Shown piece by piece: positions 13,019 through 18,131 of a stretch of 18,131 bases of DNA. Made by a program: the position numbers and the translations under genes. This stretch comes from Clostridia bacterium. GTDB lineage: Bacteria > Bacillota_A > Clostridia > Oscillospirales > CAG-272. Below the pieces are notes generated by a model, which worked only from the letters and a program-made list of their open reading frames with translations, did no database searches and had not been told where the DNA came from. The stretch is taken from the NCBI GenBank assembly GCA_017472105.1, contig JAFUQY010000107.1, forward strand, positions 1 to 18,131, read 5' to 3'. Position 1 is the first letter of the stretch, and the number at the start of each line of letters is the position of its first letter.

Positions 13019-14302
13019 ATGAAAAAATCCATCGCAATCACCGCAATTCTCGTCTGCATCCTCGCCGGAATCGGTTCCGGGATCATCGGATGCGCAGACC
13101 GGAATGCCAGCGAAACCACAGAAACCACGGAAACCATCGGTGCCATTGCTCCGCTTGCTCCCGTGCCCACGCGGAATCTGACCGCTGAAATCACCGCACA
13201 GACCATTGAGCCCGCCGAAATCACCGACACTGAAGCCGCCGCGCTGACGCAGTTTGCACTCGATCTCGCCGCAGAGCAGGACGGCCAGTTCCTTCTCTCC
13301 CCCGTCTCCATCGCGTCCGCTCTCGCCATGACCGCAAACGGCGCGGACGGAGATACCCTCTCGCAGACAGAAGACGTGCTCGGACTTGACCGGGACAGCC
13401 TCAACCGCGTCATCCACGGCTACATGGCGAAAAACGGGGACGATATCTCCCTCGCGAACTCGATCTGGTTCCGGGACGACGGATTTGAGCCGAACCGAGG
13501 ATTTCTTCAGACCGCCGTGGATCGCTACGGAGCCGATATCTTCACAGCCCCGTTCGACGGGAGTACCCTCGCCGACGTGAACGCGTGGATCAGCGAGAAA
13601 ACCGGCGGCATGATTCCGCAGATGCTGGACAAAATCCGTCCCGACACCGTCATGTATCTCATCAACGCCGTGTACTTTGAGCAGCAATGGAGCACCGTTT
13701 ACGACTTCGTCTCCGAAGGGAAATTCACAACCGCTGACGGCGACACGCAGGATGTGTCCACGCTCCGCTCGGTTGAGGACTGCTATTACGAAGACGAACA
13801 CGCCGTTGGATTTGCAAAAGCGTACAAGTGGTGCGATTATTCCTTCGTCGCTCTCCTGCCCGAGGAAGGGATGACACCCGCCGAATATCTCGCGCAAGTC
13901 ACCGGCGAGGAGCTGCACGAACTTCTGAAACATCCGCAGAACGTGTTTGTGCAGACGGAAACGCCGAAATTCAAGGCGGAATACGGGACGGATCTTGTCA
14001 AAAACCTGACCGCGCTCGGCATGACGGACATTTTTGACGATGCAGAAGCCGATCTCACCGGACTCGGCACGGCATCCGGCAATCTCTACGTCAGCGATGT
14101 CGCGCACAAGGCCGTCATGGAGCTGGACGAAAGCGGAACCAAAGCCGCCGCCGCAACCATTGTCGCTGTCGTTGAGGAATGCGAGATCATCCCGCCGGAG
14201 CCCGAGAAAACCGTCATCCTCGACCGCCCGTTCGTGTACATGATCGTCGACAACACCACCGGAATCCCGCTCTTTCTCGGTACGCTGGAATCGGTGGAAT
14301 AA
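13019..14302 (+). CDS. Serpin (serine/cysteine protease inhibitor), secreted lipoprotein
   Basis: 427-residue serpin, a suicide inhibitor whose exposed loop is cut by a target protease and then traps it. A lipoprotein signal peptide leads (MKKSIAITAI, lipobox IIGC, lipidated Cys25), followed by a Thr/Glu/Pro-rich linker to about residue 65. The serpin core has FLLSPVSIASALAM near residue 91, the breach region NAVYFEQQW, and the ending RPFVYMIVDNTTGIPLFLG. The hinge is Gly373-Thr374-Lys375-Ala(376-379)-Thr380, matching inhibitory serpins. Counting from P15 at Gly373 gives P1-P1' as Glu387-Cys388, with an uncertainty of one or two residues. GAGAGGAG precedes the ATG. It is a single gene with its own terminator. 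It probably guards the cell surface against host or bacterial proteases. Confidence 0.93.
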   Translation: MKKSIAITAILVCILAGIGSGIIGCADRNASETTETTETIGAIAPLAPVPTRNLTAEITAQTIEPAEITDTEAAALTQFALDLAAEQDGQFLLSPVSIASALAMTANGADGDTLSQTEDVLGLDRDSLNRVIHGYMAKNGDDISLANSIWFRDDGFEPNRGFLQTAVDRYGADIFTAPFDGSTLADVNAWISEKTGGMIPQMLDKIRPDTVMYLINAVYFEQQWSTVYDFVSEGKFTTADGDTQDVSTLRSVEDCYYEDEHAVGFAKAYKWCDYSFVALLPEEGMTPAEYLAQVTGEELHELLKHPQNVFVQTETPKFKAEYGTDLVKNLTALGMTDIFDDAEADLTGLGTASGNLYVSDVAHKAVMELDESGTKAAAATIVAVVEECEIIPPEPEKTVILDRPFVYMIVDNTTGIPLFLGTLESVE

Positions 14303-14308
14303 CCCAGG

Positions 14309-14351
14309 AACGACTCTGCGTCACGGTTTCGTGAATGCAAGGGTCGTTTTT
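14309..14351 (+). terminator. Intrinsic terminator of the serpin gene
   Basis: AACGAC (14309-14314) pairs with GTCGTT (14343-14348). The inner pairs TGC/GCA and TCACG/CGTGA close around a GTTT loop. A run of T follows to 14351. Confidence 0.85.
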
Positions 14352-14387
14352 CTCTCCCAATTTCGGAGAACAAATTTTCAAAACCCA

Positions 14388-14417
14388 TTGTCGGATGGCG
14401 GCAGAATATGGTATAAT
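14388..14417 (+). promoter_or_regulatory. Promoter of the helicase gene
   Basis: TTGTCG (14388-14393), an 18-bp spacer and a perfect TATAAT (14412-14417). The start codon follows 29 bases later, so the leader is only about 23 bases. Confidence 0.8.
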
Positions 14418-14446
14418 GATACAAACGACTATTGCGGGAGAACACC

Positions 14447-17400
14447 ATGAACGAGCTATTCGATAAACTGAATGAAGGTCAGCTGGCGGCAGTTACGGCA
14501 ACGGAGGGATACGTGCGCATCATCGCGGGCGCGGGCTCCGGCAAAACCAAAACGCTGACCCATCGCTACGGCTACCTCGTGAAGGCGGCGGGCATCCATC
14601 CGTCAAACGTGCTCTGCGTGACCTTCACCAACAAGGCGGCAGGCGAGATGAAACGTCGGGTGCGCTCCCTCATCGGCGACGGATACGACAATTCCCTGAT
14701 TACGACCTACCACGGCTTCTGTGTGCGGGTGCTCCGGGACGACATCCACCGCCTGTTCTATCCGCGCGGCTTCACGATCCTCGACGAAGGGGATCAGCGG
14801 CGGATTCTGTCGGAAATCTACACGGAGATGGAAATCAAGCTGGACAAAGCGACGTTTGAGAAAATCCTCGACGCAGTGCACCGGCTCAAATCGAACGAAA
14901 GCTACGTGGACGCCATGGTGAAGGGTGATTTTTCCGCCGTGACTGTGCCGCCTGCCTCTCCCGTGAACCCGGTCACACCGCTGGAAACGGAAATCATCCG
15001 GCGGTATCTTGCCAAGCAGAAGAAAATTTTCGGGCTGGACTTCGACGATCTGGTATCCTTCACCTTTGCGATCTTCCAGGCATTCCCCGAAGTGCGCGAA
15101 AAATGGGCAGAACGACTGTACTACATTCAGGTGGACGAGTTTCAGGACTCCTCCAAGCGTGAGCTGCGGCTGATCCAGTCCCTTGCGGCGGTGCATAAAA
15201 ATCTCTTCGTCGTAGGCGATCCCGACCAGAACATTTACGAATGGCGCGGGGCGGACATGTCGATCCTCGTGGATTTTGACAAGACCTTCCCCGGCACGGA
15301 GACGATTCTGCTCAATCAGAACTACCGCTCGACCGAAAACATCCTGCGGTGCGCGAATACCCTGATCGCGAACAACAAAAACCGGATCCCGAAGGATCTG
15401 TTCACCGTGACTTCCGGCGGCGCGGATGTGACCCATCTGCACGCGAAATCCGAGGAAGAGGAAGGCAAGTGGATCGCGGCGGAAATCCGTCGGCTTATCG
15501 CCATGGAGCGTCGGCAGTTCCGGCAGATTGCCATCCTCTACCGCGCGGGATTCGTCTCCCGTTTCGTCGAGCAGGCGCTGATGACGGCGGGAATCCCGTA
15601 CGAGCTCTACGGAAGCGTCCGGTTCTATGAGCGCATGGAAATCCGCGACACGCTGGCGTATCTGACCCTCCTTGTGCGGGACGACGACGAAGCCTTTGAG
15701 CGGATCATCAACACGCCGCGCCGTTCGTTCGGCAAAGCGAAAATGGCGGCACTCAAGGCACTCGCCGAGGAAGAACGCACTTCCCTGTACGAAACCCTGC
15801 GGCGCCACACATCCGATCCCCTGTTTGCGCGGTCCGGTGCGGCGGATTTCTGCACCATGATCGAGGAACTGCGCGCGGATGCGAAGACGAAGCCTGTGTC
15901 CGAGATGATGCAGGAAGTTCTGTCGCGCTCCGGGTACGAAAGCTACATCCGCGAGAACGGCTCGATGGAACGGCTGGACAACCTGACCGAATGCAAGCGT
16001 TCCGTCTGGGAGCGTGAGCAGACATGGGGCGAATTCTACTCCGTCGAGACGTATCTCCAGCAAGTGACGCTCGAATCCGACCGGGATGCCGAGGAAGACG
16101 CGGACAAGGTCAAGCTGATGACGATTCATGCGTCCAAGGGGCTGGAATTCCCCGTTTGCTTCGTGTGCGGCATGAGCGAGGGCATTTTCCCGTCGTCGCG
16201 GACACTGGAAGAACGCAAGGACGCCGGCTTGGAGGAAGAACGCCGCCTGTGCTTTGTCGCGATGACCCGTGCCATGGAGCGGCTGTACCTGACCGAATCC
16301 GAAGGCACCGGCAACGATCACGCGCACAAGCGTCCGTCCCGTTTCCTCTACGACATGGGTGAGAAGAACTACATCCGGCTCGGCATCATCCCGAAGGAGC
16401 TGAGCGAAGCGGCATCCAAGCCTGCGGAATCCGCCGTCAATCCCGATATCCGCGCGATCGGATCGGTCGTCAATCACCCCGTGTTCGGACGCGGGATCAT
16501 CAACGAAATCGACACCGCGAAGGGTGTTTACTATATCTTATTCGACAAAAACGGTGCGCGCCGTCCGGTCAGCATGAACTACGACTTCGACGCATGGGCA
16601 AATCTCGCTGACATGAAGCAGGCCGCCGCCGATGCCGTGAAACCGCCCGAACCACAGCCGGTGGAACTCAAGCCGGAGCCGATCACGGAAGAGATGCCGG
16701 AGCCCGTTGTCACACAGTCCGCGCTTCCCGAGACCATTCCGCTGTTCGATGACGCAGAGGAAGTCCCGTCCGTTCCCGGCGAAATCACGATGGATGACAC
16801 AGCCATGGACGATATTCCCGAACCGGAGCCTGTTCTTTCGGACGAAATACCGGAAATTCCGGCAAAAGCGACAAAATCCGCGGAAATTCCTGTGCAGACT
16901 GCCAAGCCGAAACAGCCGGAGACCATCCCGATGGAGATTGAAATTCCCCAGCCGAAGGAATCCGCCGAAATCCCCGAAAAACAGCCCGGCGAGATGCCGA
17001 AGCGATACCGCAACGCGCCGTGGGCTAAGGCAGAGGACGGTGAGGAAAACCTCTGGAAACGGGACGATGTTCCCCACGAAGGCTGGGTCTGCGTGAACAT
17101 CATCGACCTCGGCGAGCCCGTCGGAACCTGCCGCATGTGCGGACATCAGATCATCCGCTACGTCCACGTCATGCAGCACCCGGACTACTACCGCACAATC
17201 GGCGCGGGATGCGTGTGTGCGGGTCGGATGGAAGGCAATCCCGATGCGGCGCGCGAACGTGAAAATGCGTTCAAAAACCGGCAGGCAAGACGCGAAACCT
17301 TCCTCAGAATGCCGCTCAAGCGGAGCCGGAACGGTCACGAATACCTGAAATACAAGGGCGAGATCATCACGCTGCTCGAGGACAAATTCAAAAAGGGACA

Positions 17401-17509
17401 CTACAAAACCGTCCTGCGGAACAAATACTCCATGTCCTATCCGACCAAAGAAGAAGCACTCGCCGACGCCTACGACATCCTCGATCCGTGGGAATTCGGC
17501 GAAGAATAA
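14447..17509 (+). CDS. UvrD/PcrA-family DNA helicase with added C-terminal Cys4 domain
   Basis: 1020-residue superfamily 1A helicase. Motifs: Q motif (8-16), Walker A GAGSGKT (28-34), FTNKAAGEM (60-68), VDEFQD (229-234), GDPDQNIYEWRG (257-268), LNQNYRS, TIHASKGLEFP, and EEERRLCFVAMTRA (596-609). A PcrA-like C-terminal Tudor-type segment, IGSVVNHPVFGRGIINEI, begins near residue 671. PcrA would end near 730. Here a Pro/Glu-rich linker (about 732-851) leads to a C-terminal domain (852-1020) with Cys895, Cys898, Cys922 and Cys924, a likely zinc site. The ATG at 14447 is chosen because GGGAG precedes it; the earlier frame-opening codon at 14432 is TTG. The helicase half probably unwinds DNA in repair or recombination. 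The tail may bind nucleic acid or a partner. A sulfatase gene starts 10 bases after the stop. Confidence 0.93.
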   Translation: MNELFDKLNEGQLAAVTATEGYVRIIAGAGSGKTKTLTHRYGYLVKAAGIHPSNVLCVTFTNKAAGEMKRRVRSLIGDGYDNSLITTYHGFCVRVLRDDIHRLFYPRGFTILDEGDQRRILSEIYTEMEIKLDKATFEKILDAVHRLKSNESYVDAMVKGDFSAVTVPPASPVNPVTPLETEIIRRYLAKQKKIFGLDFDDLVSFTFAIFQAFPEVREKWAERLYYIQVDEFQDSSKRELRLIQSLAAVHKNLFVVGDPDQNIYEWRGADMSILVDFDKTFPGTETILLNQNYRSTENILRCANTLIANNKNRIPKDLFTVTSGGADVTHLHAKSEEEEGKWIAAEIRRLIAMERRQFRQIAILYRAGFVSRFVEQALMTAGIPYELYGSVRFYERMEIRDTLAYLTLLVRDDDEAFERIINTPRRSFGKAKMAALKALAEEERTSLYETLRRHTSDPLFARSGAADFCTMIEELRADAKTKPVSEMMQEVLSRSGYESYIRENGSMERLDNLTECKRSVWEREQTWGEFYSVETYLQQVTLESDRDAEEDADKVKLMTIHASKGLEFPVCFVCGMSEGIFPSSRTLEERKDAGLEEERRLCFVAMTRAMERLYLTESEGTGNDHAHKRPSRFLYDMGEKNYIRLGIIPKELSEAASKPAESAVNPDIRAIGSVVNHPVFGRGIINEIDTAKGVYYILFDKNGARRPVSMNYDFDAWANLADMKQAAADAVKPPEPQPVELKPEPITEEMPEPVVTQSALPETIPLFDDAEEVPSVPGEITMDDTAMDDIPEPEPVLSDEIPEIPAKATKSAEIPVQTAKPKQPETIPMEIEIPQPKESAEIPEKQPGEMPKRYRNAPWAKAEDGEENLWKRDDVPHEGWVCVNIIDLGEPVGTCRMCGHQIIRYVHVMQHPDYYRTIGAGCVCAGRMEGNPDAARERENAFKNRQARRETFLRMPLKRSRNGHEYLKYKGEIITLLEDKFKKGHYKTVLRNKYSMSYPTKEEALADAYDILDPWEFGEE

Positions 17510-17519
17510 CGGAGGAATC

Positions 17520-18131
17520 ATGAACCACCCGAACGTCATCCTCATCATTGCCGATCAGTGGCGCGGGGACTGTCTGGGAATCGCCGGGCATCCCGATGTG
17601 AAAACGCCGTACCTCGACACCATGGCATCCCGCGGACTCCGGTTTGAGCGGTGCTACTCTGCGACGCCGACCTGCATTCCCGCCCGTGCTGCGCTGTACA
17701 CCGGAATGTCGCAGGAAAATCACCGGCGTGTCGGCTACCGTGACGGCGTCCGCTGGGATTACCCGAACACGCTGGCTTCTGCGCTCTCGGATGCGGGTTA
17801 CCAGTGCCACTGCGCCGGCAAGCTCCACGTGCATCCGCTCCGGAACAGCGTCGGCTATCACTCGGTCGATCTGCATGACGGATTTCTCCACTACTACCGC
17901 CGCCACGACACGCCGTACTACGAGAATCAGAAAATCGCCGACGATTACCAGTACTGGCTGAAAACACAGCTCGGCGCGGATGCTGACCCGACCGAAACCG
18001 GCGTCGAGTGCAATTCGTGGGTCGGACGTCCGTGGATTTACGAGGAAAAATACCATCCGACGCGCTGGGTGACCGACCGCGGACTGGATTTCCTGCGCCG
18101 ACGCGACCGGGACAAGCCGTTTTTCCTGACG
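17520..18131 (+). CDS. Sulfatase (Cys-type), N-terminal part, cut by window end
   Basis: The first 204 residues of a type I sulfatase, which removes sulfate esters from glycans or other compounds. The N-terminal metal-site strand is NVILIIADQWRGD (5-17), with Asp12 as probable calcium ligand. The formylglycine motif is Cys52-Ile-Pro-Ala-Arg56, followed by AALYTG. It therefore needs a maturase (anSME in anaerobes), which is not in this window. CAGKLH near residue 97 fits the family's active-site Lys and His. No signal peptide is seen, so it is probably cytoplasmic and acts on imported sulfated sugars. The ATG has GGAGGAATC just upstream. It follows the helicase by 10 bp and may be read from the helicase promoter. 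The substrate class cannot be assigned from this part. Confidence 0.92.
   Translation, partial: MNHPNVILIIADQWRGDCLGIAGHPDVKTPYLDTMASRGLRFERCYSATPTCIPARAALYTGMSQENHRRVGYRDGVRWDYPNTLASALSDAGYQCHCAGKLHVHPLRNSVGYHSVDLHDGFLHYYRRHDTPYYENQKIADDYQYWLKTQLGADADPTETGVECNSWVGRPWIYEEKYHPTRWVTDRGLDFLRRRDRDKPFFLT

Noticed and set aside
14603..16477. Minus-strand open frame of 624 codons inside the helicase gene
   Set aside because: The helicase motifs occupy the plus strand throughout; the shadow frame has no family features.

Overview
The window (coding sequence roughly 55-60% G+C by eye) looks like a chromosomal segment of an anaerobic, Gram-positive, probably gut-dwelling member of the Clostridia (Bacillota). 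The reasons are strong AGGAGG-type ribosome binding sites, consensus housekeeping-sigma promoters with 16-18 bp spacers, lipoprotein signal peptides, an ABC-type iron/cobalamin importer without outer-membrane parts, a PcrA-type helicase, a bacterial serpin and a Cys-type sulfatase. No rRNA, tRNA, CRISPR array, transposase or prophage gene was seen. The taxon is an inference from style, not from a marker gene.

Layout. (1) 1-285, plus: 3' end of an unrecognised gene, closed by a bidirectional terminator that also serves the next operon. (2) 359-2886, minus: two tandem Gfo/Idh/MocA-fold proteins with their own promoter; both lack the Lys of the usual Glu-Lys-Pro motif and share a Gly-His-Gly-Gly-Gly-Asp motif. 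(3) 3022-6420, minus: binding lipoprotein, FecCD/BtuC permease and ATPase of a siderophore/heme/cobalamin-type importer. The operon is interrupted between permease and ATPase by an A+T-rich block of about 730 bp, which holds a small GIY-YIG nuclease gene and a large imperfect inverted repeat (127-bp arms in exact register around a 61-bp loop). (4) 6500-7544, minus: an FMN split-barrel (Nim/PNPOx-like) protein and a nitroreductase, ending in an intrinsic terminator whose 5' arm contains the -10 box of the importer promoter. (5) 7634-9160, minus: a 508-residue ECF-like sigma factor with a long C-terminal extension. It is transcribed back-to-back with (6) 9396-11643, plus: a clan GH-A (GH39-like) glycoside hydrolase and a nucleoside hydrolase family protein behind a perfect consensus promoter. 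(7) 11711-12856, minus: FucO-type lactaldehyde reductase. (8) 13019-14302, plus: a secreted lipoprotein serpin. (9) 14447-17509, plus: a UvrD/PcrA helicase with an added C-terminal Cys-containing domain. (10) 17520-18131, plus: start of a sulfatase, cut by the window end.

How it fits together. Most genes suit glycan foraging and life in a host: sulfatase, glycoside hydrolase, nucleoside hydrolase, Gfo/Idh/MocA proteins, lactaldehyde reductase (end of fucose/rhamnose fermentation), a serpin against proteases, metal-chelate import, and flavoproteins of the type that reduce nitro compounds. No single pathway is complete here.

The most unusual items are the GIY-YIG plus inverted-repeat block inside the importer operon, which looks like a small mobile or domesticated element; the promoter nested in a terminator at 6440-6492; the helicase-zinc domain fusion; and the large sigma factor.
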